64,000 nucleotides of DNA from Tianweitania populi (lineage in GTDB: Bacteria > Pseudomonadota > Alphaproteobacteria > Rhizobiales > Rhizobiaceae). The translations under genes were made by a program, and so were the position numbers. The stretch lies in the NCBI RefSeq assembly GCF_014652875.1, contig NZ_BMZQ01000001.1, positions 1,426,001 through 1,490,000 of the forward strand, written 5' to 3'. Shown here one piece after another: positions 28,513 through 39,217 of this stretch. Within the stretch, counting starts at the first letter, position 1, and each line of letters begins with the position of its first letter. The notes beneath the pieces are model-generated. The model worked only from the letters and a program-made list of their open reading frames with translations, had not been told where the DNA came from and ran no database searches.

Positions 28513-29282
28513 TGGCCAACACTGCTTCCACCCCTGCTTTGTCGATCCGCGGCCTCGAAGTCACCTATGACCATTTTCGTGCACTGAAAGGCGTCAGCCT
28601 CGACATCGCCCCTCGCGAAAGCTTCGGCTTGGTCGGCGAAAGCGGCTCGGGCAAGTCGACGCTTCTGCGCGCTGTCGCCGGACTGGCGCCGGTCAGCGCC
28701 GGCACGATCGCGCTCGACGGGCAAACCTTGGGCAACCGCCGCGACAAGGAGTTTTACCGCCGCGTCCAGATGGTGTTCCAGGACCCTTATGGCTCACTGC
28801 ATCCTCGGCACACCGTCGACCGCCTGCTCCGCGAACCGCTCGACATTCATGGCGTCAGCGATGGCGAAAACCGCATCAATCGCGCGCTGGATGAAGTCGG
28901 CCTCGGCTCAGGCTTCCGCTTCCGCTATCCGCACCAACTTTCCGGCGGCCAGCGCCAGCGCGTGGCGATTGCCCGGGCGCTGATCGTGGAGCCGTCCATT
29001 CTGCTGCTTGACGAACCGACATCCGCACTCGACGCCTCGGTACAGGCCGAAGTTCTTAACCTGCTGGAACAGATCCGTCGCGACCGCGCCCTGACCTTCG
29101 TGATGGTCAGCCACGATCTGGCGGTCGTCACCCATATGTGCGACCGGTTGATGGTGATGCAGGATGGCGCCGAAGTGGAGCAACTGACATCGCCCGAACT
29201 GGCCGAGCGCCGCGTCACGAAGGACTATACCGTCAACCTTCTGCGCGCGAGCGAAGGCTTCACTCGCCGCCAGTCCGCTTAA
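28509..29282 (+). CDS. Dipeptide ABC transporter ATPase (DppF type)
   Basis: This is the second cytoplasmic ATPase, 257 residues, and the last gene of the operon. Walker [10 protein letters not shown], signature [15 protein letters not shown] and Walker [13 protein letters not shown] are intact. The start MMANTAS at 28509 overlaps the preceding stop in an ATGATG junction; the upstream extension of the frame lies inside the previous gene and is not family-like. The C-terminal extension is short, as in its partner. No clear terminator follows. Confidence 0.9.
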   Translation: MMANTASTPALSIRGLEVTYDHFRALKGVSLDIAPRESFGLVGESGSGKSTLLRAVAGLAPVSAGTIALDGQTLGNRRDKEFYRRVQMVFQDPYGSLHPRHTVDRLLREPLDIHGVSDGENRINRALDEVGLGSGFRFRYPHQLSGGQRQRVAIARALIVEPSILLLDEPTSALDASVQAEVLNLLEQIRRDRALTFVMVSHDLAVVTHMCDRLMVMQDGAEVEQLTSPELAERRVTKDYTVNLLRASEGFTRRQSA

Positions 29283-29294
29283 GATTGCAGGCTT

Positions 29295-29585
29295 TCAGCC
29301 GAAGATACGGTCGCCTTGCTCATCCACGAGCTGGCGACCCTTTACGATCGAAATGTCGGCGGCCGTATTGATGTCGCCGAAACGGTCGGCGCGCACGAAG
29401 CGGTGCTCCTTGAGCTCGCCGTCGATCTCCTTGGAAACAACACCGCAGGTCTGGAACTCCGAGCCTTCCTTGTAGGGCGTCGCCTTGATCAGGAAGCCCT
29501 TATGCTCGAGCTCCTTGACCGGACCCGCTGGTGCCGCCGGCTTGGCCTCGGAGCCGCCGCCAAACAGCTTCTTCAGAAATGACAT
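29295..29585 (-). CDS. HlyU family small protein
   Basis: This 96-residue protein matches the family annotated as HlyU-type in proteobacteria: it starts MSFLKKLFGGG, has a short Ala/Pro linker and then the conserved HKGFLIKATPYKEG region. Despite the family name it does not look like the winged-helix HlyU regulator of Vibrio, and its role is not known. It is convergent with the dipeptide operon, only 12 bases away. The start at 29585 is preferred over one 10 codons upstream because it is where relatives begin. Confidence 0.8.
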   Translation of the reverse strand: MSFLKKLFGGGSEAKPAAPAGPVKELEHKGFLIKATPYKEGSEFQTCGVVSKEIDGELKEHRFVRADRFGDINTAADISIVKGRQLVDEQGDRIFG

Positions 29586-29653
29586 CACTGGCTCCTCATG
29601 GCTTAACTTGACCACTGACCTAGCGCATCAGCCTCCCCGCTTCCAGCACAGGC

Positions 29654-30079
29654 TCAGTCACGTTGCAGGTGAAGAACAATCTCGCGGCGATGCGGTGCGG
29701 CGCGGTGCTCGAACAGGTAAAGGCCCTGCCAGGTGCCAAGCGCCAGCCGTCCGCGCGTGACGGGAACGGACAGCGACGCCGCCGTCAGCGCCGACTTGAT
29801 ATGCGCCGGCATGTCGTCCGGACCTTCGAAGCGGTGCACGAGGTAGTCCATGGATGGATCATCGGCCGGCGGCACGAGCCGCTGGAAGAAGGCATCGAGG
29901 TCGCGCCGCACATCCGGATCGGCGTTTTCCTGGATCAGCAAAGAGCACGAGGTGTGGCGCACAAACAGCGTCAGCACACCGGTCGTTATGCCCTCACCCT
30001 GCACGAAGCGCTGGGCATCCTGCGTAAACTCGTAAAGACCGCTCCCGCGAGTGGCGATCGTGAGCGTGGTTTGCGGCAT
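29654..30079 (-). CDS. YjbQ family protein (secondary thiamine-phosphate synthase type, UPF0047)
   Basis: This 141-residue cytoplasmic protein has the conserved UPF0047 features: RHTSCSLLIQENADPDVRRDL in the centre and LGTWQGLYLFEHR near the C-terminus. Homologues have weak thiamine-phosphate synthase activity and a bound metal; the physiological role is unclear. It lies between two other small minus-strand genes with gaps of 68 and 38 bases, which suggests a loose transcription unit. Confidence 0.88.
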   Translation of the reverse strand: MPQTTLTIATRGSGLYEFTQDAQRFVQGEGITTGVLTLFVRHTSCSLLIQENADPDVRRDLDAFFQRLVPPADDPSMDYLVHRFEGPDDMPAHIKSALTAASLSVPVTRGRLALGTWQGLYLFEHRAAPHRREIVLHLQRD

Positions 30080-30117
30080 GATTGTCCTACTGAAAGCGCG
30101 CTGTCCGGCTTCTTCTA

Positions 30118-30381
30118 TCAGCCGATACGGTGGCAGCGGAAGCGCCCGCGGATCTCATCGTTGACGAACCGCCCCGGCGAACCCGCGCCGAGTAACGCCT
30201 CATAGACCGCACAAGGCACCGCATCGTAGCGGTAGACACCTCCGCTGAAACGCAGATCGAGCGTTTGCGTCGCCACATCATAGCCGGCTTCATGAACGCT
30301 GGTAGAGCGGACAGGCTGGCGGCGGATACGCGGAACAGGGTTCTTCAAGCGTGGTGCGCGTTGTGGAATGGGTGCAGGCAT
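30118..30381 (-). CDS. KTSC domain protein
   Basis: This 87-residue protein carries a KTSC domain in its C-terminal two-thirds: VHEAGYDVATQTLDLRF, then GGVYRYDAVP and a final GRFVNDEIRGRF. KTSC domains occur alone or with RNA-modifying or lysyl-tRNA synthetase-like proteins and have no firm function. The basic N-terminal ~28 residues (many Arg and Pro) look disordered. It is first in line of the three small genes and is transcribed away from the rpoD terminator. Confidence 0.78.
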   Translation of the reverse strand: MPAPIPQRAPRLKNPVPRIRRQPVRSTSVHEAGYDVATQTLDLRFSGGVYRYDAVPCAVYEALLGAGSPGRFVNDEIRGRFRCHRIG

Positions 30382-30470
30382 CGTGTCGATCCCAAGGGTT
30401 CATTCCCTCAGCGAATCCACGAAGAGTCCACGCTGTTCCAGCCTGAGTCAGAAGGCCGCAGCACATACGA

Positions 30471-30502
30471 AAAAGCCCGGCCAATCGCTCGGCCGGGCTT
30501 TT
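30471..30502 (-). terminator. Terminator of rpoD (symmetric)
   Basis: A perfect 12-bp inverted repeat (30471-30482 with 30491-30502, 8-base loop) with A-tract on one side and T-tract on the other lies 22 bases past the rpoD stop. The symmetry allows termination from either side; only rpoD reads into it directly. Confidence 0.9.
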
Positions 30503-30523
30503 GATGATGTCGAGCAGCTAGGC

Positions 30524-32545
<2,022 letters not shown>

Positions 32546-32873
32546 GATTCAGCTTCTCCAAGCAGACGGTTGCGCAACGAACGCGATCCGTCTCAATCAA
32601 TGCGGCGGGGCCGCTCCCGCGTTGTCCACCGCGTATCCGAGCCCAATTAATTCCGGATTAACCCTCGTCCCAAAGGGCGGTTCCCCCGGCGGCTCGCGCG
32701 GTCCACACTGTCGTTTCGTCGTTAAAGTCCTTCGCGGATGCCTTTTCCGCGATCCAAATTTGAATTGTCCCTGATTCCGCGTCTCAGGCGCTAGGTCAAG
32801 GCAGCTGTCATGATTCGCTCCACAAAGCGAATCATTCGGTGACAAAGGATCGCCTGACGCGTCTTGTCGTCCA
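32546..32873 (-). other. dnaG-rpoD intergenic region
   Basis: This 328-base gap between dnaG and rpoD has no gene. It contains a perfect 10-bp hairpin just after dnaG and, downstream of it on the minus strand, a TTGACC hexamer (32794-32799) that could be a -35 of an rpoD promoter; I found no matching -10 at ideal spacing. In E. coli the dnaG-rpoD junction is an RNase processing site. Confidence 0.45.
32810..32835 (-). repeat. Hairpin between dnaG and rpoD
   Basis: Bases 32810-32819 pair perfectly with 32826-32835, leaving a 6-base loop, 38 bases past the dnaG stop. There is no T-run, so it is more likely a processing or stability element than a full terminator. Confidence 0.6.
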
Positions 32874-34814
32874 TCAACTCTGCCGCGCCCGCCCTGAAGA
32901 AATGCCGAACCCTTCAATCAACGCGTCCACAGCCTGGAACTCGCGAAACTGCGCCTGAATATCGAGGAGATGTCGAAAGTTCTCCTCGGTTGTATCATTT
33001 GCAAGGGCGAGTTGGGCTGCTTTCAGCTCTCTATGTAGAGTTGATGCGCTTCTATGCAAGTATAGCAGCTGCAGGAACGCGTCGCGCGTATCGGCGATGT
33101 CGGCATCTTCCAGCGCGGTCCAGTTCCCCACGCGCCGCACGATCAGGCTCGCTTTCTCCAGCGGCTCGTTCAAACCGGAATTGTTGAGATAGTCTGTCAG
33201 CGCCTGCCGGTCGCCAGTCGCCTGATGCGCGGCGGCGTCCAAAATACCGGCATGAAGCTGCCGCAACACCGGATGATCCAGTTCGAGCCGTTCAATGTCG
33301 TCGAAAAAGGCGTCGATCAGACCGGGATGATTGACCAGCGACACCAGCATGGCGGATTCGCGGATCGGCAGCGCCCCGCTGTTGTTGACCAGCGCTGAAC
33401 GCGTCAGGCTTTCCGACACGGCCATCGGCCCGCGACCGCCGCCGCCCTGTCGTCCATCACCGCCGCGCCAGTTGTTATCGCCGCGTCCCTTGCCACGATC
33501 ATTGTTGTTGTAGCGATTGTTGGGCCGCGTCGAACCGAAAAAGGCATGAACGCGGTCGCGCATATCCTGCTGATAATGCCGCCGAACGCTCTCATCCCTG
33601 ATGCGCCCGGTGATCTCGCGCAGCACCTGTTCCAGCGCTGCCCGCCGCTCTGGCGTTTCGAACACCTGACCGCCGGTTTCGCGGCTCCAGATCAGATCGC
33701 CAAGCGGCCTTGCTTCACTGAGCGACCTTCGAAATGCATCCGGCCCCTCTTCGCGCACGAGATCATCGGGGTCTTTGCCTTCCGGCAGCAAAACGAAGCG
33801 CGCCGTGCGTCCGGCTGCGACAGTCGGCAGGATCAGGTCGGCCGCCCGCCAAGCCGCGCGCTGCCCCGCGCCATCTCCGTCGAAACACAGCACGGGCTCG
33901 CCGGTAGCGCGCCAGATCAGCTCGATCTGGTTCTCGGTCAGCGCCGTGCCGAGCGGTGCCACCGCATTGGTGAAGCCGGCCTGCGCCAGGGCGATCACGT
34001 CCATATAGCCTTCAACGAGGATCAGCGTGCCGTCCTTGCCCTGCCCTTTGCGGGCGCGGGCGAAATTGTAAACGACGTTGCCCTTGTGGAAGAGTTCGGT
34101 GTCCGGCGAGTTCAGGTATTTCGCCGAAACTTCCGCCGACATCGCGCGACCGCCGAACGCAATGATCCGACCGCGCGTATCCTCAATCGGGAACATGATG
34201 CGGTCGCGAAAACGGTCATAAGACACAGGAATATCGTCGCCGAACACAACCAGGCCGCACGCCTCGATCTGGCTCTTGTCGACGCCCTTGCTGGCCAGAT
34301 GCTCCTTCAAAGCATTGCGGGAGTCCGGCGCATAACCCAGCCGAAACTCGCGCTGCGTTACAGATGTCAGCCCACGATCGCGGAGATAAGCGCGCGCTTT
34401 CGCGCCGCCTGAGCTTTGCAGCTGTTCCTCGAAAAACGCCGTCGCCATCTCCATGACGTCATGCAGCGACGCGCGTTCCTTCTCGCGCTTCTCGGCAACC
34501 GGATCGCGCGCCGGCATCGGCACGCCCGCCATATCCGCCACGCGCTCAACCGCTTCAGGAAAGGACAGGCTGTCGAGTTCGGTCAAAAAGCGGAAATGAT
34601 CGCCCGACACACCGCAGCCGAAACAGTGGTAGCGGCCCTTCTTGTCCTCGCAATGAAAGCTCGGGCTCTTCTCGCCATGAAACGGGCAACAGGCCCAGTA
34701 ATCCCCGCGCGACGCATTGGTCTTGCGCCGATCCCACGAAAGACGCGTTCCGATCAGCGCCGAAATCGGCACCCGGTCACGGATCTCATCAAGAAAGGAG
34801 TCGGGAAGGCGCAT
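32874..34814 (-). CDS. dnaG: DNA primase DnaG
   Basis: DnaG lays down RNA primers at the replication fork with DnaB helicase. The protein has 646 residues. The N-terminal CHC2 zinc finger is C43-x2-H46 with C64-x2-C67, followed by the RNA polymerase core with TOPRIM motifs (LVEGYMDVIAL and CFDGDGAGQRAA). A Gly/Arg/Asn-rich linker near residues 430-465 (RPNNRYNNNDRGKG and on) precedes the C-terminal helicase-interaction domain. The start at 34814 (MRLPDSFLDEIRDRV) has an AGAGG site; the longer frame is not family-like. The gene is divergent from the Na/Pi cotransporter. Confidence 0.96.
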   Translation of the reverse strand: MRLPDSFLDEIRDRVPISALIGTRLSWDRRKTNASRGDYWACCPFHGEKSPSFHCEDKKGRYHCFGCGVSGDHFRFLTELDSLSFPEAVERVADMAGVPMPARDPVAEKREKERASLHDVMEMATAFFEEQLQSSGGAKARAYLRDRGLTSVTQREFRLGYAPDSRNALKEHLASKGVDKSQIEACGLVVFGDDIPVSYDRFRDRIMFPIEDTRGRIIAFGGRAMSAEVSAKYLNSPDTELFHKGNVVYNFARARKGQGKDGTLILVEGYMDVIALAQAGFTNAVAPLGTALTENQIELIWRATGEPVLCFDGDGAGQRAAWRAADLILPTVAAGRTARFVLLPEGKDPDDLVREEGPDAFRRSLSEARPLGDLIWSRETGGQVFETPERRAALEQVLREITGRIRDESVRRHYQQDMRDRVHAFFGSTRPNNRYNNNDRGKGRGDNNWRGGDGRQGGGGRGPMAVSESLTRSALVNNSGALPIRESAMLVSLVNHPGLIDAFFDDIERLELDHPVLRQLHAGILDAAAHQATGDRQALTDYLNNSGLNEPLEKASLIVRRVGNWTALEDADIADTRDAFLQLLYLHRSASTLHRELKAAQLALANDTTEENFRHLLDIQAQFREFQAVDALIEGFGISSGRARQS

Positions 34815-35049
34815 GGAAAAACCTCTGGCTTCGAGGTCATACCCCCCCTGCCCGCCGAATACCATCAACCCCCGCAGCGATGCCCGGGATTCACAGGCCT
34901 ATTAGGCAGCAGCGACAAGCCCTGTCGCGCGCAGCACGGTATTCATTTGTGGTGGAAGCCATTATCCGGCTAAACTACATCATGCCAAAAACAATGCGAA
35001 ATCTGCTGAAACATAGGGGCGCGCTGCGCTCCGTCGCCGGGTGGCGGCC

Positions 35050-36717
35050 ATGACGGGATCGGTGTTCTTCCTGCATCTCGCGGGCGCCATCGCGCTGCTG
35101 CTTTGGGCGACGCGCATGGTGAAGACCGGCGTCGAGCGCGCTTACGGCGACGTACTGCGCATCAAGCTGCGCTCCACCATGCGCAATCCGCTGGCAGCCG
35201 TTGCCACCGGCGCAGGTCTGGCGATTGCGCTGCAAAGCTCCACCGCCGTGACCTTGCTGGTCGGGTCCTTTGCAGGCTCGGGCATCGTGTCCGGCATCGC
35301 AGGCCAGCTCGCAGTTCGCGGCGCCGAGATCGGCTCGGCTCTGGTCGTCAGGCTGCTGACCTTCGACCTCTCGCTGCTTGTGCCGATCTGCCTTGCCGCA
35401 GGCACGACAATGTTCATGGCGACCGAGAAGCGGGAATGGCGTCAGCTCGGCCGGATCATCGTCGGCATCGGCCTGCTGATCCTGTCTCTGGAAATGATCG
35501 GGCAAGCGTCGGAGCCACTGCGCGACAGTCGCCTCCTGCCGCTGGTCATCGACTATTTTTCCAGCGATCCCGTCACCGCCTTTCTTCTGTCGGCGGTTCT
35601 GACCTGGCTGTTTCATTCCAGCATCGCAGCCGTGCTGCTTCTGGTGACGCTCGCTTCGCGCGGCTTGATCCCGCCGGAGCTTGGCGTGGTGATGGTACTC
35701 GGCGTCAACCTCGGCAGCTCGCTGATCGCGCCGCTTTTGACGCGCACTTCGCCTGCGCCGGTGCGGGTCGTGCCGATCGGCAATCTCCTGATGCGCGGCG
35801 TGGGCTCGATCGCGGTGCTCGCGCTATTCTTGTCTTTCCGCCCACCGGTCACCCTTCTCGGCGCAACCGGCACAGACCAGATCGTCAACGCCCATATCGC
35901 GTTCAACTGTCTGATGCTGGTCGCCGGCATTCCGCTGGCGAGCCTCATCCTCAAGGCGTCTGAAGCCTTCGTTCGCATGTCCACGAAGCAGGAACCGGAG
36001 CCCGAATTAGCAGACGTCGAGCCCACGATCCTGCATGATTCCGCGCTGAAAACCCCGCATCTCGCCCTCGGCAATGCGACGCGCGAGGCCATGCGGATCT
36101 GCGAGATCATCGAAGTGATGCTGGCGCGGATTTTCGAGCTTTACGAAGCGGCGGACCAGAAAGGCATCGACGCACTGGCGCGGCTCGACGACCGTGTCGA
36201 CCGCAGGCATGCCCGCCTGAAACTCTACCTTGCCCGCATCGATCCCGCCGAAATGACGGAAGACGATGCGCAGCGCTGCAGCGAGTTGCTGGGCGCCTGC
36301 GTGAAGTTGGAACAGGTCGGCGATATCATCGTGCGCAACATGCTGGTGCATGTCCGCAAGAAGGTGCAGCACAAGCTCGAATTTACAGGCGAAGGCTGGC
36401 GGGAATTGGCCGCCTTCCATGCCGCTGTACTGGCCAATGCGCGCCTCGCTTTCAACGTGCTGGTCTCCCGTGATGCCACCACGGCGCGTCAACTGGTGGC
36501 CGAAAAGGACCGGCTGCGCGATACGGAAAAGGATACCGCGCGCCGTCATTTCGCCCGGCTGCGCGAGGGCTCGGTCCGCAGCGTGGAAACGAGCACTATC
36601 CACCTGGACACGATCCGAGACCTGAAACAGATCAATTCGCTTCTGGCCTCGATTGCCTATCCGGTCCTTGAAGAACGCGGTCTGCTCAACAACTCGCGGC
36701 TGCGCGCCGCGAGCTGA
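35050..36717 (+). CDS. Na/Pi cotransporter family protein with PhoU-like C-terminal domain
   Basis: This is an inner-membrane phosphate transporter-like protein of 555 residues. The membrane part (to about residue 315) has the two inverted halves of the NptA/PNaS family. The first half has the hallmark LQSSTAVTLLV; the equivalent place in the second half reads FHSSIAAVLLLV, with His in place of the usual Gln. The C-terminal ~220 residues are helical and PhoU-like. It probably moves phosphate with Na+, or exports it, but the altered second motif leaves the ion coupling open. I chose ATG 35050 over the in-frame GTG at 35041. Confidence 0.85.
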   Translation: MTGSVFFLHLAGAIALLLWATRMVKTGVERAYGDVLRIKLRSTMRNPLAAVATGAGLAIALQSSTAVTLLVGSFAGSGIVSGIAGQLAVRGAEIGSALVVRLLTFDLSLLVPICLAAGTTMFMATEKREWRQLGRIIVGIGLLILSLEMIGQASEPLRDSRLLPLVIDYFSSDPVTAFLLSAVLTWLFHSSIAAVLLLVTLASRGLIPPELGVVMVLGVNLGSSLIAPLLTRTSPAPVRVVPIGNLLMRGVGSIAVLALFLSFRPPVTLLGATGTDQIVNAHIAFNCLMLVAGIPLASLILKASEAFVRMSTKQEPEPELADVEPTILHDSALKTPHLALGNATREAMRICEIIEVMLARIFELYEAADQKGIDALARLDDRVDRRHARLKLYLARIDPAEMTEDDAQRCSELLGACVKLEQVGDIIVRNMLVHVRKKVQHKLEFTGEGWRELAAFHAAVLANARLAFNVLVSRDATTARQLVAEKDRLRDTEKDTARRHFARLREGSVRSVETSTIHLDTIRDLKQINSLLASIAYPVLEERGLLNNSRLRAAS

Positions 36718-36729
36718 GCGGTCGGGTTT

Positions 36730-37401
36730 CTAGATCTCGTCGAACCCGCCGTCATCGAAGCCGCCGGCATCGTCGAAGCTGGCATCCTCGACCTGCGCGT
36801 CCTCTTGTTCATGGGCTGCTGGCTCGGCGGCCGGTTCCGCGTTGGCTTCGGCCGCCTGCGCTTCATCGCCGCCGAACATGCCGGCAATCGCATTGCCCAG
36901 CAGCACGCCGCCGGCAACACCCATCGCGGTCTGCGCCGCACCGGCAAGGAAGCCACCGCCGCCCATTCCACCGCCCACGCCGCCGCGTCCGGCACCGAAG
37001 CCGCGCTGGTCTGCTCCAGGGTTCGCACCGGCGCCGGCACCCCACTTGCTGGCACCCGCTGCCGCCGCACCGCTACCGATGCGCGGAACGGCGCCAGCCG
37101 GACGACGTTGCTGCTCGCTGCGATCACCGCCACCGAACAAGCTTCCGAACAAGCCACCGCCGCCGCTCTGCGGCTGAGCCTGGGGCTGGCTTTCCAGTTC
37201 CTCGATCCGGCGCTGCGCGGCTTCAAGCGCCTGCTCCTGCACGACAATGGTCTGCGCCATGTAATAAGGCGCGCCGGGATGGCGGGTGATTTCCTCTTGA
37301 ATGAAGCGTTCGGCCTCGGCGTCGCGCTGCGGCGCCTGCCGCTCCACGGTTCCGAGCTTGTCGAACAGGGTTTCAATGGCTCTACGGTCGTTGGTGTCCA
37401 C
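36730..37401 (-). CDS. DUF2076 family protein
   Basis: This 223-residue protein matches DUF2076: a conserved N-terminal helical region (IETLFDKLGTVERQAPQRD, then GAPYYMAQTIVVQEQALE) of about 75 residues, a long Gly/Ala-rich low-complexity middle, a short hydrophobic segment near residue 165-185, and an acidic tail rich in Asp and Gly. The function is unknown; it looks like a periplasmic or membrane-bound ligand-binding or quality-control protein. The start is a GTG at 37401 with AAGGAG 8 bases upstream. It converges on the Na/Pi gene with a 12-base gap. Confidence 0.82.
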   Translation of the reverse strand: MDTNDRRAIETLFDKLGTVERQAPQRDAEAERFIQEEITRHPGAPYYMAQTIVVQEQALEAAQRRIEELESQPQAQPQSGGGGLFGSLFGGGDRSEQQRRPAGAVPRIGSGAAAAGASKWGAGAGANPGADQRGFGAGRGGVGGGMGGGGFLAGAAQTAMGVAGGVLLGNAIAGMFGGDEAQAAEANAEPAAEPAAHEQEDAQVEDASFDDAGGFDDGGFDEI

Positions 37402-37485
37402 GGTTGGGCTCCTTCGGCTGCGTTGACGAAGCGGAATATGGTGGTGCTCCCCGCGGCCACCAAGAAGCTCAAGCGTTCGTGCGCT

Positions 37486-38637
37486 CTACATTAATGTTAT
37501 CGGTGTCGCTGGAACGATCCGCCGACGGCGTCGCGGATAAGGCGGCACGGCGGTTGCAATGGCACGTGCAATCACCAGCACGCTGCGGCGAAGGAACAGC
37601 AGGATCGTCAGCAGCCAGAGAAGCGCCGAGCCCAGCAGTTCGGTCAGCCTGAACAGCGGCTTGACCAAGCGTGCAGCGACCCGTCCCGCGTCCGGCACAA
37701 CCCTGATTACAGCGCGATAGCCCGAACCGAACTGCTCGGAAATTGCTGCCAACCGCCGCAGACGCACCGGTTCATCCACCAGCGCCAAGGTTTCCAGCGT
37801 TCCGCGCACGCCCTGTCGGCGCCCGACGCGGCCGAGATCAACGGCGCTGTCCTGCAACCGCGCCAGCACCGTTCCGTCTAAGCTCTCCGCAGCAGCCCGC
37901 CGAGCGGTGGTAAAATCCAGCCGGCGCAAGGCCGTCGCCGCTTCCTCGACCTTGCCGATCTTCAGCGCACCACGCAGTTCCCGCGCCATCACGGTGACAA
38001 AGCGCGGATGGAGCAACCGAGCCTTGCGCGCAATCTTCAGGGTTGAAGCGCCCAGCTTTGCAGGCGTCGCCGCACCAACCGACACGACGCTCGCACCGGT
38101 CAGCGCCAGTCCGATGCTGGCGAGGCTCATGATGAGAATGTCGTGGTCGGGGTAAGCTGCGGCCTGGACCACCAAGTCCTTCACGTCTCCGATCGCCGTG
38201 AGATCAAGCGCCAAGGCCGCCGCAAAGCCGGCCGGCGTCGTAGCCTCGCCATGAACGAAGCCGGCCCAGACATCCCCGCTGAAATCGGCAACATCGAAGG
38301 CGATAGCATCCGCCACCGCCTGACGAAGATCGTCCGGCACGGTGAGTGTCCGCTGATCGGCCAGAACAAGGTAGCTCGCAGCAAGCTCGCCATCGCCCTC
38401 AGCAAATGCTTGGCGAGCATTGACGAGGATCTGCTCGGACGGCACAGCTTCCAGCTCGATGCGCGTTTGCGCGACCGGATCAAACGCCACCCGCACCACC
38501 CGCACCGCCATCAGCGCCTGCGGCAGCGACTCCAGCCCGCTCGCCAAAGCCGCCACAAAGGCCAGCAACATCGCCAATCGTCGAAGGGCGCGCCGGATCA
38601 CGCCGACCCTTCGCCAAAGATGGAGCGGCGAAGGCAT
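37486..38637 (-). CDS. Membrane protein of unknown function
   Basis: I do not recognise a family. The 383-residue protein starts with a basic segment and one N-terminal helix (LAMLLAFVAALASGL). The next part, perhaps periplasmic, includes a stretch that looks helical and repeat-like (residues ~60-130). A Gly/Ser/Ala-rich hydrophobic helix lies near 168-190 and another pair near 330-365 (LGSALLWLLTILLFLRRSVLVIA). It ends with an Arg-rich tail (PYPRRRRRIVP). Lengths and composition suggest a conserved rhizobial inner-membrane protein. It lies between DUF2076 and yqeY on the minus strand, with no sign of coupling to either. Confidence 0.6.
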   Translation of the reverse strand: MPSPLHLWRRVGVIRRALRRLAMLLAFVAALASGLESLPQALMAVRVVRVAFDPVAQTRIELEAVPSEQILVNARQAFAEGDGELAASYLVLADQRTLTVPDDLRQAVADAIAFDVADFSGDVWAGFVHGEATTPAGFAAALALDLTAIGDVKDLVVQAAAYPDHDILIMSLASIGLALTGASVVSVGAATPAKLGASTLKIARKARLLHPRFVTVMARELRGALKIGKVEEAATALRRLDFTTARRAAAESLDGTVLARLQDSAVDLGRVGRRQGVRGTLETLALVDEPVRLRRLAAISEQFGSGYRAVIRVVPDAGRVAARLVKPLFRLTELLGSALLWLLTILLFLRRSVLVIARAIATAVPPYPRRRRRIVPATPITLM

Positions 38638-38644
38638 ACGCGGG

Positions 38645-38751
38645 AGCTGTTCCCCTCCCCCTTGAGGGGAGGGGTTAGGGGTGGGGGTCCGCCAGCGCCA
38701 AGATTCCTCTCAGCCGCGCCGTCGGCGCGACCTCCCCTTAAGAGGGAGCTT
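38645..38751. repeat. Palindromic intergenic element
   Basis: The gap between the unknown membrane protein gene and yqeY is filled by an imperfect inverted repeat: a left arm ending in CCTTGAGGGGAGG (38659-38671) and a right arm CCTCCCCTTAAGAGGGAGCT (38731-38750). An inner 6-bp hairpin CGCGCC/GGCGCG (38715-38729) and a G-rich strand lie between them. The layout resembles the small palindromic repeats scattered in rhizobial genomes, but copy number cannot be judged here. Confidence 0.5.
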
Positions 38752-38764
38752 GAGGGCTCAGCCC

Positions 38765-39217
38765 TTATTGCAGCATCTCCTTTACGATGCCGCTGGCCTT
38801 GCTGAAGTCCATCGCGCCAGGATAACGCTCCTTCAAGGCGTTCATGCACTTGCCCATGTCGCGCAAACCACTCGCGCCGAGTTCGGCGATGATGTTTCGG
38901 CAGGCCTCGCGGACTTCGCTTTCGCTCATCTGCTTGGGCAGGAAGTCGCGAATGATCTCGATTTCCTCGCGCTCCTGCTGCGCCAGTTCGATGCGGCCGC
39001 CTTCTTCGAACGCCTTTGCGGATTCTTCGCGCTGGCGCACCATCTTGCCGAGGATCGCCAGGATTTCCTCATCCACCACCGGCTCCTTGGCCAGACCGCG
39101 ATTGGCGATGTCGCGATCGTTGATGGCAGCAAGGATCAGCCGCAGCGTCGAGGTGCGACGCTTGTCGCCCGCCTTCATCGCAGTCTTGAGGCCGTTCGCG
39201 AATTGATCGCGCAGCAT
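38765..39217 (-). CDS. GatB/YqeY domain protein
   Basis: This 150-residue soluble helical protein is of the YqeY type, resembling the tRNA-binding tail of the GatB amidotransferase subunit. Conserved parts are MLRDQFANGLKTAMKAGDK at the start, LRLILAAINDRDIANR, and MGKCMNALKERYPGAMDF near the end. It may affect tRNA-dependent amidation or aminoacylation; the exact role is not proven. I placed the start at 39217; an in-frame ATG at 39232 is possible and would add 5 residues. It is divergent from carA, an arrangement common in alphaproteobacteria with dnaG nearby. Confidence 0.9.
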   Translation of the reverse strand: MLRDQFANGLKTAMKAGDKRRTSTLRLILAAINDRDIANRGLAKEPVVDEEILAILGKMVRQREESAKAFEEGGRIELAQQEREEIEIIRDFLPKQMSESEVREACRNIIAELGASGLRDMGKCMNALKERYPGAMDFSKASGIVKEMLQ

